Origin: CAZMRF01 sp964568735
GTDB taxonomy: Bacteria > Acidobacteriota > Polarisedimenticolia > JACPZX01
Direction: 5' to 3'
Assembly: GCA_964568735.1 (NCBI GenBank)
Contig: CAZMRF010000065.1
Coordinates: forward strand, 1 to 29,283
DNA length: 29,283 nucleotides
The translations under genes were made by a program, and so were the position numbers. The notes under the pieces are model-generated. The model was not told the origin of the DNA and made no database searches. It saw nothing but the letters and a program-made list of their open reading frames with translations. Numbering within the stretch: position 1 is the stretch's first letter; each line of letters begins with the position of its first letter. Shown here in pieces: positions 1-8,508 of this stretch.

Positions 1-1394
1 GGCTTCACGCCACGCGTGGCCATCCCGATGGCCCGCCCCATGATGTTCGCCTCGGCCAGAGGTGAGTTGAAGACCCTCTCCAGGCCGAACCTCCTCTGAA
101 GCCCATAGGTGACCTTGAAGACTCCGCCCTTACCCTTCACCTCCGCGAGGCTCTCCTCGCGGCTGGCATCGGCGACGTCCTCTCCGAAGACGACGATGCG
201 GGGGTCGCGCTCCATCTCGTCCCGCAGGCACGCGTTCAGGAGATCCACCATCGTCTTGGGCTCGCCTTCGGGGCGCGCAGCCACGTCGAATGCGCTCGAC
301 GCCGGATCCACCTCCTGGGAGTAGACGTGCTCGTAGATCGTCGAGGGCTCGGGCCTACTCTCCGCGAAGGCAGCGTCTGAGGCTTCGTTGATCTCCCGAT
401 CCACCTGCTCCCTGAGCGCCTCGAGAAAGCCCGCGTCGGCCAGCCCCTCCTCCTCGAGGAATCGCTGGAAAGCCGGGATGGGATCCCGCTTCGCCTCCTC
501 GTCTCTCTCCTGGGCTGTCTTGTAGAGCTTCTCGTCGTCGGAGAGAGAATGCGAGTAGGGCCGGATCACGTGGGCATGCACGAGGGCGGCGCCGATCTCC
601 CCGCGGCGCATCATGGCGGCCACGCGCCGGAAGACGACAAAGCTCGCGAGAGGATCGCAGCCGTCGACCTCCTCGATGTGGAGCCCCGGCACGCTCGCGA
701 GCATCCTGGAGATGCTGCCCCCGGGGGTCTGCACCTCGACCGGGACCGAGATGGCGTACTTGTTGTCCTCGATGAGGAAGAGCACGGGGAGCTTTCGCAC
801 GCAGGCCGTGCTGACGGCCTCGTAGAACTCTCCCTGCGAGGTCGCGCCGTCGCCGCCGGAGACGTAGATGATCTCGTCGCGGGCCGCGGCGCCCCGGGCC
901 TCCCCGCGGCCCGGCCGCGCGGAGAGATAGCGCCCGCCCTCGGCGCAGCCCACGGCCTGCAGGAACTGCGTTCCCGTCGGGCTGGACTGGGAGACGACGT
1001 TGAGCCTCTTGTGCCCCCAGTGAGATGGCATCTGGCGGCCGTGCGAGTTCGGATCCCCGGCGCACCCGAAGGCGGACATGAACATTTCTTTTGGCGTCAT
1101 TCCCAGCGCGAGGAGCAGCGCGCGATCGCGGTAGTAGGGGTAGAACCAGTCGTGCCCCGGCTTCAGCGCCATCCCGGCGGCGACCAGGATCGCCTCGTGG
1201 CCCGCGCCGCTGATCTGGAAGAAGATCTGGTTCTTGCGCTTGAGCTGGATCTCCTTGTCGTCCACCCTCCGCGACATGTACATCGTGCGGTAGATCTCGA
1301 GGAGCTGATCCCGCTCCAGGCCGGCGAGCCGGTCGGCGACGCCGGCACCCTTTCGGCCCTTCTCTTTGCCCCGGATTCCCTTTCCATTCTTCAT
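1..1394 (-). CDS. 2-oxoacid dehydrogenase E1 component, alpha-beta fusion (partial, runs off the left edge)
   Basis: Thiamine-diphosphate-dependent decarboxylase part of a pyruvate or branched-chain 2-oxoacid dehydrogenase complex. Read on the minus strand from ATG at 1394 (MKNGKGIRGK) it stays open for 464 codons to position 1, so the C-terminus lies outside. The first ~340 residues are an E1 alpha domain with the ThDP/Mg motif GGDGATSQGEF...EDN. From about residue 375 an E1 beta domain begins (MVDLLNACL, VVFGEDV, RVFNSPLAEANIMGRAIG). Such fusions of about 700 aa are known in Acidobacteria, Bacteroidetes and others, where one chain replaces BkdA/BkdB-type subunits. It lies 97 bp after a separate E1 alpha gene on the same strand. 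Substrate cannot be decided from sequence alone; the branched-chain type is the best guess. No E2 or E3 gene is visible in the window. Confidence 0.88.
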   Translation of the reverse strand, partial: MKNGKGIRGKEKGRKGAGVADRLAGLERDQLLEIYRTMYMSRRVDDKEIQLKRKNQIFFQISGAGHEAILVAAGMALKPGHDWFYPYYRDRALLLALGMTPKEMFMSAFGCAGDPNSHGRQMPSHWGHKRLNVVSQSSPTGTQFLQAVGCAEGGRYLSARPGRGEARGAAARDEIIYVSGGDGATSQGEFYEAVSTACVRKLPVLFLIEDNKYAISVPVEVQTPGGSISRMLASVPGLHIEEVDGCDPLASFVVFRRVAAMMRRGEIGAALVHAHVIRPYSHSLSDDEKLYKTAQERDEEAKRDPIPAFQRFLEEEGLADAGFLEALREQVDREINEASDAAFAESRPEPSTIYEHVYSQEVDPASSAFDVAARPEGEPKTMVDLLNACLRDEMERDPRIVVFGEDVADASREESLAEVKGKGGVFKVTYGLQRRFGLERVFNSPLAEANIMGRAIGMATRGVK

Positions 1395-1491
1395 GAGTGA
1401 GCGATGGCTCCCGGTCACATCATCTCTTGAAAAGCGTCTCGAGGTGCTCCCGGCGCCCGAGGGGAATCGAGGCGGCGGTCACGCAGCCACT

Positions 1492-2619
1492 TCATCCCTT
1501 CACGAGTATGCCGTGGCGCTCGGCCGGAGTGTCCCCTGCATAGACGCCGCTCATCAGATCTTCCGCCGTTGCCGGCGCCCCCTCCCGGCTCGCCAGCGCC
1601 TCCTCGGCGGCGGCATCCAGCTCCTTCGTCACCTTCTCCTCGAGGCGCTCGAGATCGGCCCGGGTGATCCCACGGCCGGCTCCCTCGAGCCAGGATTCGT
1701 AGCACGCCACGGGGTCGCGCGCCCCCCAATGCGCGAACTCCTCCTCGGAGCACAGCGCCCTTCCCTCGGCCTCGTCGTGCGTCGCGTGACCACCCATGCG
1801 GAAGGTGCGCGCCGTCAGGAGGACAGGGCCCTCTCCGGCGCGGCAGGCGCCGGCCGCCTCACGGCTGGAGGCGAGGACGTCCAGAACGTTGTTGCCGTCG
1901 CATGAGAGGCCTTTCACTCCGTACGCCGAGGCGAGCGCCTCGAGCGGCGCGCGGGAGTGGGTCTTCGGACGGGTACCCAGGGCTATCCCGTTGTCCTGGA
2001 GGACGAGGAGCAGCGGAACCCCGCGGGCCGCGGCCATCGAGAGCCCCTCGTGGAACTCTCCCGCGCGGACCGCGCCGTCGCCGACCCAGGTCAGCGCCAC
2101 CTTCTCCTCCTTGCGGATCTGGAAGGCCAGGGCCATCCCGGCCATCACCGGCACGAGCGAGGCCACGAAGGAGGTGGGGGGGATCACGCCGCGCTGAGGA
2201 TCGCCCGTGTGGAGATCCCGGCCGCGGGTGAGGGTGTCGCGGCAGCCGAGGTAGGCCTTGAGCATCTCCGCGACGGGCATCCCCATCTCGTGGCAGGCTC
2301 CGGCGTTGCGGATCATCGGGCCCACGACATCACCCTCTCTCAGGGCCCGGCAGTTGCCCACGGTCACCGCCTCCTCTCCCGTGCCCAGCCAGGCCTTCGA
2401 GATGACGCCGCGCCGGACCCAGCGCTTCAGCATGATGTCGTGGAGGCGGAAGCGCAGCATCCCTTCGTAGAGGCCGAGCAGCTCGTCGCGGCCGAGGCTC
2501 GCCGCCAGGCACTTCGTCGCGGGGCGCCCCTCGATGGTCTCCCGGTACTCGGCCGCGACCCGGGGGTCGGGCTTCCAGCTCACGTACTCGGGCGGCTCGA
2601 ATCCTGGGTACCGTTTCAT
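1492..2619 (-). CDS. ThDP-dependent dehydrogenase E1 component, alpha subunit (stand-alone)
   Basis: Stand-alone E1 alpha subunit of a 2-oxoacid dehydrogenase, 375 aa from ATG at 2619 (MKRYPGFEPPEYVSW). It carries the ThDP pyrophosphate-binding motif from GDGAVRAGEF to LQDN, and the usual E1 alpha landmarks GEEAVTVG and RTFRMGGHATHD. Length is normal for the family. An in-frame GTG at 2658 would add 13 Arg-rich residues. I prefer the ATG because a possible promoter at 2671-2700 would leave almost no leader before the GTG, but neither start has a strong ribosome site. It is followed 97 bp later by an E1 alpha-beta fusion, so the locus has two alpha domains and, as far as seen, one beta domain. 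It may pair with that beta domain or be a paralogue with a different substrate; this is inference. Confidence 0.85.
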   Translation of the reverse strand: MKRYPGFEPPEYVSWKPDPRVAAEYRETIEGRPATKCLAASLGRDELLGLYEGMLRFRLHDIMLKRWVRRGVISKAWLGTGEEAVTVGNCRALREGDVVGPMIRNAGACHEMGMPVAEMLKAYLGCRDTLTRGRDLHTGDPQRGVIPPTSFVASLVPVMAGMALAFQIRKEEKVALTWVGDGAVRAGEFHEGLSMAAARGVPLLLVLQDNGIALGTRPKTHSRAPLEALASAYGVKGLSCDGNNVLDVLASSREAAGACRAGEGPVLLTARTFRMGGHATHDEAEGRALCSEEEFAHWGARDPVACYESWLEGAGRGITRADLERLEEKVTKELDAAAEEALASREGAPATAEDLMSGVYAGDTPAERHGILVKG

Positions 2620-2670
2620 CTCTGCGCGGAAGAGCCGGCACCTGCGACGGACATCCACGACCGGCGAGCC

Positions 2671-2700
2671 ACTATATGCCCCTGCCGCGCGCCGGGTAAA
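2671..2700 (-). promoter_or_regulatory. Possible sigma-70-type promoter for the E1 operon
   Basis: On the minus strand TTTACC (2700-2695) and TATAGT (2676-2671) are separated by 18 bp. The -10 box matches the consensus at five of six bases, the -35 box at about four. Transcription would begin near 2664. This is a visual match only. Confidence 0.35.
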
Positions 2701-2744
2701 GCCGGGGTGTTCGGCCCTGTTTGTTTTGTGCTTACCTTGGGGCC

Positions 2745-3107
2745 GTGCCGGCCACCACCCCCATCGCCGATGAGACCATGGAGAAGCTCCTCGCGGAGTG
2801 CGACGTGGAGACCTTCCGCGCCTCGGGGCCCGGGGGGCAGCACCGGAACCGGCGAGCTTCCGGAGTGCGGCTCACCCACCGCCCCTCGGGGATCGTCGTG
2901 ACGGCGACCGAGCGCCGCTCCCAGCACCAGAACAAGAGTGTCGCCCTCGAGCGGCTCGCGCGAAAGCTCGCGGAGCGGCGCAGGCGCAGGCGCCCGAGGG
3001 TCCCCACGCGGCCGAAGCGCGCCGCCCGCGAGAAGCGCGTCGAGGAGAAGAAGCACCGCGGCCGCATCAAGGAAGGCCGCGCCGCCGGGAGCCGCCCCGA
3101 GGATTAG
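2745..3107 (+). CDS. Peptide chain release factor-like protein (GGQ domain, ArfB/RF-H-like)
   Basis: Small protein of about 120 aa made almost entirely of the RF-1 catalytic domain (PF00472). It has the peptidyl-tRNA hydrolysis motif in FRASGPGGQHRN and continues with VRLTHRPSGIVV and RRSQHQNK. The last ~40 residues are an Arg/Lys-rich tail, as in ArfB-type rescue factors, where the tail enters the empty mRNA channel of stalled ribosomes. Codon-recognition domains of RF1/RF2 are absent. A ribosome-rescue or related peptidyl-tRNA hydrolase role is expected; exact orthology to ArfB is not shown. The start is uncertain: TTG 2721, GTG 2745 and ATG 2778 are all in frame. GTG 2745 gives an N-terminal length like that of relatives. 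The gene diverges from the E1 operon and converges with the cytochrome gene. Confidence 0.82.
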   Translation: MPATTPIADETMEKLLAECDVETFRASGPGGQHRNRRASGVRLTHRPSGIVVTATERRSQHQNKSVALERLARKLAERRRRRRPRVPTRPKRAAREKRVEEKKHRGRIKEGRAAGSRPED

Positions 3108-3188
3108 GCTGCACTGGAGGAGCCTTCGCGCTCGGGCCCCCGGGCGATGCCATCGTGAAAGCGGAGGACTCGCGCGATGAGCAGGCGG

Positions 3189-6059
3189 CTACCGGTAGCC
3201 GAAGAGCATCGAGTAGACGATCAGCGCTACCAGGGCGAGGCCGATCACGAGCGCCGTGTAGCCGAAGATCCTGAAGCCGTGCTCGGCGGCGCGGGGGAGC
3301 GGCTGGACGATGTGGGCCTCCAGCTCGCCCCTCGCCACGAGCTGCTCGTACTCACGCGGCTTGTCGTACTTGAGCTCTTCGAGCGGCACCCTGCCCGTGA
3401 GCATCCCCTGGTCCATCGGGAACTTGTCGGGGCGGAAGTGAGTGTTGAAGAAGTGGATGGTGAAGATGAAGGCGACGGCCAGGAGCGCCTCGTCGCTGTG
3501 GATGATCGTGGCGACGTTGACGGACCAGCCCGGCAGCACCCGGGTGAACAGCTCCGGGAACCAGAGGAGCATCCCCGTCGTGCCGATGATCATGATCCCC
3601 CAGAGCACCGCAAAGTAGTCGAACTTCTCCCAGTAGGTGTAGCGGCCGTAGTGAGGCCTCGGCCCGAGGCCGAAGAACCACTTCACCGACCCGAAAGCCT
3701 CTTTCAGGTCGTTCAGGTTGAAGACGATCGAGTCGGGGTGGGTGATCACCCTCCACCAGGAGATGCCGGCGGCCTTGCGATTCCTGGCCACGTCGCGCAG
3801 GTGCAGCACGAAGACGACGCCAAGCGTGATCGCCCCCATTCGATGGAGGATCCCCATCGTCTCGAAGCCGCCGAGCAGCCAGGAGAGAACCTCCGCCCAC
3901 CGCATGTAGGAGAACTTCAGAGCCATGCCCGTCAGGGCGAGCGTGAAGAAGCTGACCATCATCACGAGGTGCAGCGTCCGCTGGAAGCGGTTGAAGCGCC
4001 GGTAGAGCCGCCCGTCGGCAGCCGCTCTGTGGGATCTCCACTGCTCGCGCGTGAGCCACAGCCTGACGAGCCACGCCAGCGTGTGCAGCACGGCGAAGGT
4101 CAGGGTGCCGACGAGGAGCACGGTCATCCCCCAGAAGGACCAGAAGAGCCAGGGGTATTTCGCGGCGTCGTGGTGTGTGGCATGCGTGAGGTAGCCGGCG
4201 AACCTCCGGTGGGATCCCTCGTGGCACTTCCCGCAGGTGCCGACCACGTTCGCGCGGCTGAGTTTCGACGCCGGGTTCGCCACCGGCAGAATGTCGTGGG
4301 TCCCGTGGCAGTCGTAGCACTTCGCGGCCCGCTCCGAGCCGAGCCGGGAGACCTTCCCGTGGAAGGTGTCGAAGAAGGTCGTGGACTCCGCCTCGTGGCA
4401 GCGGCCGCACTGGTCCATCATCCGGAAGCGGAAGTCGGGCTGGTCGGTGCGCGTGATGCTGTGCGAGGAGTGGCAGTCTTCGCAGGTGGGCAGGGGCTTC
4501 CCGCCTGCGTTGTTCCCGGGCGCGTGGACGCTGGTCTTGAAGATCTCCTCGATTCCATGGTGGCACTTGCCGCATGTGCCGGCGATGTGAGCATCGCTCA
4601 CCGACGAGGCGGGATCGTCCGGGGGCAGCTCCCTGTGGGCCGTATGGCAGCTTGCGCAGGTGGCGGTGACGACGAGGCCGCTCTCCAGAAGGCCCTTCCC
4701 GTGGATGCTCTCGACGTAGCTCCCGACGATGTCGGGCACGTCGGCCTGGATCCGCACCGCGGCCTTCTCCCCTATCCGATGACAGCGCGCGCAGAGCGTG
4801 GGCACGCTCCTCGGGTAGGTCGGCGAGGCGGGATCGCTCTTTCCGAGCGTGGCGTGGCGATCGTGGCAGTCGAGGCACACGGGGGCATCCGGGTCGCCGC
4901 GCGCGTGGAGCTTCCCGTGGATCCCTTCCTGGTACTCGTCCGTCTGGGCGGCGTGGCAGATGCTGCAGTCCACCTTCGAGCGGATGGTCTCGCAGGCACG
5001 CACCCGCGACGCCATCACTTCGGTATGGCACTGGGCGCAGGCCGTGCCGGCGTGCTTCGAGTTCCTGTAGGCCACCTCGTCGACGAGGAGCGATCGGCCT
5101 GATCCATCCGAGCTCACCGAGAGGGCGGGGTCGGCGTGGCAGCGCAGGCAGTCCGCGTTCGCCATCCCCGCCGGGTAGAAGACCTGCCGGATCTTGTGCG
5201 GCGAGTGGCAGTCCACGCAGGAGGGGATCTTGTTCGGCTCCTCCTCCCAGAGGCGGCCGCCGATGACCTTCCGGTGGACGTCTTCGATGCGCGCGTGGCA
5301 CTGCGTGCAGGTCGCGGCGACGTTGTCGTGGTGGATGCTCGAGGCTGGATCGGTGTGGGGCAGGATCTCGTGCGATCGATGGCAGGAGGTGCACACGGCC
5401 GTCACCGTGAGCCCCCTGCGGTAGAGCCCCTCCCCGTGGATGCTCTCGGAGTAGTTGTCGTAGATCCTCTCCTCAGGTATGTCCCTCTCCACGGAGACGG
5501 GCGACCCTTCGTGATGGCAGCGGCCACAGAGGGCGGGCACGTTCATGACCGAGATCGGTGATCGGGGATCGGATCGCGGCAGCACGTCGTGCTTCCCGTG
5601 GCACTCCGCACACGTGGGCGCGAGGCGGTCGCCGCGAGCTGCCGCCTTGCCGTGGACGCTCCGGCGCTGCTTCGCCGCCACCTCCTCGTGGCAGGCGCCG
5701 CAGTCGACCGGCGCGACGTCGGCTCCGTGGGGCAGCTCGGCCCCCGCGAGATCCTGGTGGCACATCACGCAATCGAGATCGCCATGGATGGTGGAGGCGT
5801 AGAGGCGGGGATCCACGAAGACCGGGATCTCCTTCCCATCCCGCTCCCCTGTGAGCGTGGGATCTTCGTGACACTGGAGGCAGTCCTCGTTGCCCTCGGC
5901 CGCGAGAGGTGGGGCCGCGATCACCGCGAAGGCGCAGAGCGCGATCAGAGAGATCCAGCCAGTCGGGCTCGACTGGGGCGGTGCGATCCCGAGGCGGGCC
6001 GCGGTCGCCAGCCGCGTGGTGCTCGAAGCGCGGGGGAGCTCGCGGGAGGATCGAGACAT
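3189..6059 (-). CDS. 19-haem cytochrome c fused to a cytochrome b-type membrane domain (CbcL-like)
   Basis: Very large membrane electron carrier of 956 aa from ATG 6059 (MSRSSRELPRA); an upstream in-frame TTG at 6107 lacks support. A signal or anchor segment (ISLIALCAFAVIAAPPLAA) is followed by about 560 residues with 19 CXXCH c-haem motifs that I counted individually, from CLQCH to CGKCH. They sit in repeated units of the type SxHG...C..CH..H..LP..DP...TCGKCH. The last ~330 residues hold about five to six membrane helices with His in likely b-haem positions (RTLHLVM, GILHRMG, ATIIHSDEA, FTIHFFNTH). The domain order matches CbcL-type proteins of Geobacter, in which a periplasmic multihaem part is joined to a HydC/FdnI-like quinone-reactive domain; CbcL itself has far fewer haems. 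Likely role: quinol oxidation with electron export. It is divergent from a shorter paralogue at 6525. Confidence 0.88.
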   Translation of the reverse strand: MSRSSRELPRASSTTRLATAARLGIAPPQSSPTGWISLIALCAFAVIAAPPLAAEGNEDCLQCHEDPTLTGERDGKEIPVFVDPRLYASTIHGDLDCVMCHQDLAGAELPHGADVAPVDCGACHEEVAAKQRRSVHGKAAARGDRLAPTCAECHGKHDVLPRSDPRSPISVMNVPALCGRCHHEGSPVSVERDIPEERIYDNYSESIHGEGLYRRGLTVTAVCTSCHRSHEILPHTDPASSIHHDNVAATCTQCHARIEDVHRKVIGGRLWEEEPNKIPSCVDCHSPHKIRQVFYPAGMANADCLRCHADPALSVSSDGSGRSLLVDEVAYRNSKHAGTACAQCHTEVMASRVRACETIRSKVDCSICHAAQTDEYQEGIHGKLHARGDPDAPVCLDCHDRHATLGKSDPASPTYPRSVPTLCARCHRIGEKAAVRIQADVPDIVGSYVESIHGKGLLESGLVVTATCASCHTAHRELPPDDPASSVSDAHIAGTCGKCHHGIEEIFKTSVHAPGNNAGGKPLPTCEDCHSSHSITRTDQPDFRFRMMDQCGRCHEAESTTFFDTFHGKVSRLGSERAAKCYDCHGTHDILPVANPASKLSRANVVGTCGKCHEGSHRRFAGYLTHATHHDAAKYPWLFWSFWGMTVLLVGTLTFAVLHTLAWLVRLWLTREQWRSHRAAADGRLYRRFNRFQRTLHLVMMVSFFTLALTGMALKFSYMRWAEVLSWLLGGFETMGILHRMGAITLGVVFVLHLRDVARNRKAAGISWWRVITHPDSIVFNLNDLKEAFGSVKWFFGLGPRPHYGRYTYWEKFDYFAVLWGIMIIGTTGMLLWFPELFTRVLPGWSVNVATIIHSDEALLAVAFIFTIHFFNTHFRPDKFPMDQGMLTGRVPLEELKYDKPREYEQLVARGELEAHIVQPLPRAAEHGFRIFGYTALVIGLALVALIVYSMLFGYR

Positions 6060-6524
6060 GGGCTGTGCGGGCTCCGGGCTGCGGGGAGGCGCCCCTCGCA
6101 ATGGCAACGAAGCAAGACCGGGGCCACGGAAGCCCCTCGACGAAGAGGCCTTACAGACCGCTCGGACCCGGCCGGCCCACCTGCCAGGCCTTCAGCTGCG
6201 CACCGGCTCGCCCCAAAGGGAGCGGGCTCAGGAAGTAGATTGCGGGAGTCGCCCGCACGCACGGGCCTCCGAGACTCCGGGGAAGGGTTCGTGCCCGTTC
6301 CGGATGCCGAGCCGCCGCTCTGGTAGCGTCATTTCGCGCAGCAGAGTGGCGAGGATCGTGAGAAACACCACACGCCCTTCGCAGCGCTTGCCCGCGTGAG
6401 GGCCTCCTTCGTTGAAATTCAACAGGCTGCCGTTGCGCATCTCAGCGATCCCATGGGCATACACCTTGCTCATCGGAAGAGCAGAGGGCCGGGCTGCTCC
6501 CCGCTCCCCGGCAAGCCAAAACCC
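6060..6524. other. Divergent intergenic region between the two cytochrome genes
   Basis: This 465-bp stretch lies between the start codons of the two head-to-head cytochrome genes and must hold both promoters. I see no convincing protein of its own. A near-perfect palindrome at 6411-6423 is the only clear motif. In-frame extensions of both genes (to 6107 and 6396) enter this region but look non-coding: they have no signal-like start and no ribosome site. Confidence 0.6.
6411..6423. promoter_or_regulatory. Palindrome, candidate operator for the divergent cytochrome pair
   Basis: GTTGAAATTCAAC is an inverted repeat of 6+6 bases around one central base. It is AT-rich against a GC-rich background and lies 102 bp before the 11-haem gene. 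The symmetry suits a dimeric repressor, but no known regulator is assigned. Confidence 0.3.
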
Positions 6525-8504
6525 ATGGACACTCCTGCCACGAAGGCACCCCTGACCGCCCGACTGCGCGGAGTCAGCCGCTTCTGTTTGCGGCTCTCGG
6601 TCCTGGGGGCGGTCCCGGCCCTCTTTCTCGTGATCGCCCCGGACGTCAGGGGCGAGACCGTGTGCACCGACTGCCACGAGATCCAACCCGCCGCCTTCTC
6701 ATCGTCCGTTCACGGCGGAATGGAATGCGTCGACTGCCACGAGGGCGCGGCCACGATCCCTCACGAGGAAACCCCTTCGAAGCCGGAGTGCTCCGCCTGT
6801 CACGAGGAGGTCGCCTCGGTTTACGCGGGGAGCGTGCACGGGCAGGCACGCATCAACGGCAAGGGCGAAGCGGCAGGCTGCGCCGATTGCCACGGGCCCT
6901 TCCACGAGATCGTCCCGTCGGGCGATCCGGCCTCGCCCGTCCATCCTGCCCGGCAGCCGGCCACCTGCGGCCGCTGCCACGCCAATCCCGAGATGGTGGC
7001 GAAGTTCAAGATCCCCGTCGCGCGCCCGATCGAAGCCTACGAAGCCAGCGTCCATGCTCGGGCGGTGGCCGCAGGCGAGGGCGGAGCCACGTGCAGCACC
7101 TGCCATTCCAGCCACGCGCTGTACGCCTCCTCGGATCCGCGCTCGAGCGTCTCGCACCAGAGCGTCGCGAAGACGTGCGCGGCCTGCCACGGCGAGGTCG
7201 CCGAGGCCTACTCGAGGAGCGTGCACGGCGTCGCCGCGGCCCACGGGGCGCGCGAGGCGCCCGTCTGCACCGACTGCCACGGGGAGCACAGGATCCTCGC
7301 CCCGAGCGAGCCGGGCTCCCCCGTCTACGCCACCAACATCCCGAAGATGACGTGCGGCCGCTGCCACGGGGATCTCCGCCTCGCGGAGAAGTACGGCCTC
7401 GACGCGGGCAACGTCACTTCCTACCAGGACAGCTACCACGGGCTGGCGGCGCGGGCTGGCGAGGTCACCGTCGCTCATTGCGGGTCGTGCCACGGGGTGC
7501 ACGCCATCCTCCCCTCGTCGGATCCCAAGTCCCCGATCCACCCAAACAACCTCGCCTCGACGTGCGGGAAGTGCCATCCAGGAGCGGGAGCCAGCTTCGC
7601 GATCGGGAAGGTCCACGTCCTCGCCACCGAACCCGAGCACGCGGCGGTCTACTGGGCGAGGAGGCTCTACATCCTCCTCATATGGGTGGTCGTGGGCGGC
7701 ATGCTCCTCCACAATGGGCTGGACCTCTATCGCAAGGCGCGCGGGCCGTTGCCGCTGCGGCCGCCTCCGGGCTTCGCGGGAGAGTCGCGCATGCTGCCCG
7801 GCTTCCGCGCCGTGCACGTCCTGACGATGGCGAGCTTCGGCGTCCTGGTCTACACCGGTTTCGCTCTGACCTACCCGGAGAGCTGGTGGGCGAGAGTGCT
7901 CCTCCAGTGGGAGGAGGGGTTCGCCTTCCGTGGATGGCTGCACCGCGCGGCGGCGGTCGTGATGCTCGCCTCCCTCGCGCTCCACGCGCTCCACATCCTC
8001 GTGAGCCGCCCGGCGCGCCGCTGCATCGCGCTGATGCGTCCCACGCGGCACGACGTCACGGAGCTTCGGACCCGGCTCCTCTATCTCATCGGCAGGCGGC
8101 CGGTGCCCCCTCCGAGCCCCTCGGTCGGGTACCCCGAGAAGATGGAGTACATCGCGCTGATGTGGGGCATCCTCGTGATGGCGGCGACAGGCGGCATCCT
8201 CTGGTTCGAGAACATCGCCCTCCGGTACTTCCCGAAGTGGTTCACGGACGTGGCCACGGTAATTCACTTCTACGAGGCCGTCCTCGCCACGCTGGCGATC
8301 CTCGTCTGGCACTTCTACTTCGTCATCTTCGATCCCGTGGTCTATCCCATGGATACAGCCTGGCTGACGGGCCGGGCGCACCCGGGCCGATCGCTCGAGC
8401 GCCGCGCAAGCCTGCACCCCCTTCCCGAGCCGCTCCTCGAGAAACCAGCGCCCTCTCCTCCCCCCGGCGAGCCGCCGCCCACCACGAAGCTCCCTTCGGC
8501 CTGA
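6525..8504 (+). CDS. 11-haem cytochrome c fused to a cytochrome b-type membrane domain
   Basis: Shorter relative of the 19-haem protein, 659 aa from ATG 6525 (MDTPATKAPLTARLRG). It starts with a signal or anchor segment (LSVLGAVPALFLVIA). Eleven CXXCH motifs follow between about residues 45 and 355, from CTDCH to CGKCH, in the same SVHG...C..CH..H...DP.S units. The C-terminal half has about five membrane helices with His pairs (FRAVHVLTM, GWLHRAAA, LHALHIL, ATVIHFYEA, VWHFYF), ending in a Pro-rich tail. This predicts periplasmic c-haems wired to a b-haem quinone-reactive module in the inner membrane. It diverges from the 19-haem gene, so the two may be co-regulated and act as alternative or successive quinol dehydrogenases. 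The ribosome site is weak, and ATG 6453 is a possible longer start. The stop lies 4 bp from the convergent rluB stop. Confidence 0.87.
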   Translation: MDTPATKAPLTARLRGVSRFCLRLSVLGAVPALFLVIAPDVRGETVCTDCHEIQPAAFSSSVHGGMECVDCHEGAATIPHEETPSKPECSACHEEVASVYAGSVHGQARINGKGEAAGCADCHGPFHEIVPSGDPASPVHPARQPATCGRCHANPEMVAKFKIPVARPIEAYEASVHARAVAAGEGGATCSTCHSSHALYASSDPRSSVSHQSVAKTCAACHGEVAEAYSRSVHGVAAAHGAREAPVCTDCHGEHRILAPSEPGSPVYATNIPKMTCGRCHGDLRLAEKYGLDAGNVTSYQDSYHGLAARAGEVTVAHCGSCHGVHAILPSSDPKSPIHPNNLASTCGKCHPGAGASFAIGKVHVLATEPEHAAVYWARRLYILLIWVVVGGMLLHNGLDLYRKARGPLPLRPPPGFAGESRMLPGFRAVHVLTMASFGVLVYTGFALTYPESWWARVLLQWEEGFAFRGWLHRAAAVVMLASLALHALHILVSRPARRCIALMRPTRHDVTELRTRLLYLIGRRPVPPPSPSVGYPEKMEYIALMWGILVMAATGGILWFENIALRYFPKWFTDVATVIHFYEAVLATLAILVWHFYFVIFDPVVYPMDTAWLTGRAHPGRSLERRASLHPLPEPLLEKPAPSPPPGEPPPTTKLPSA

Positions 8505-8508
8505 CGCT

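Noticed and set aside
3187..3200. Perfect 14-bp palindrome at the 3' end of the 19-haem gene as a terminator
   Set aside because: It encodes the last codons and stop, has no loop and no T-run; probably chance or a weak structure.
3177..5102. 641-codon plus-strand reading frame opposite the 19-haem gene
   Set aside because: Antisense shadow of a GC-rich gene; the minus strand has 19 haem motifs and membrane helices, while the plus frame is rich in Arg, Glu and His with no domain.
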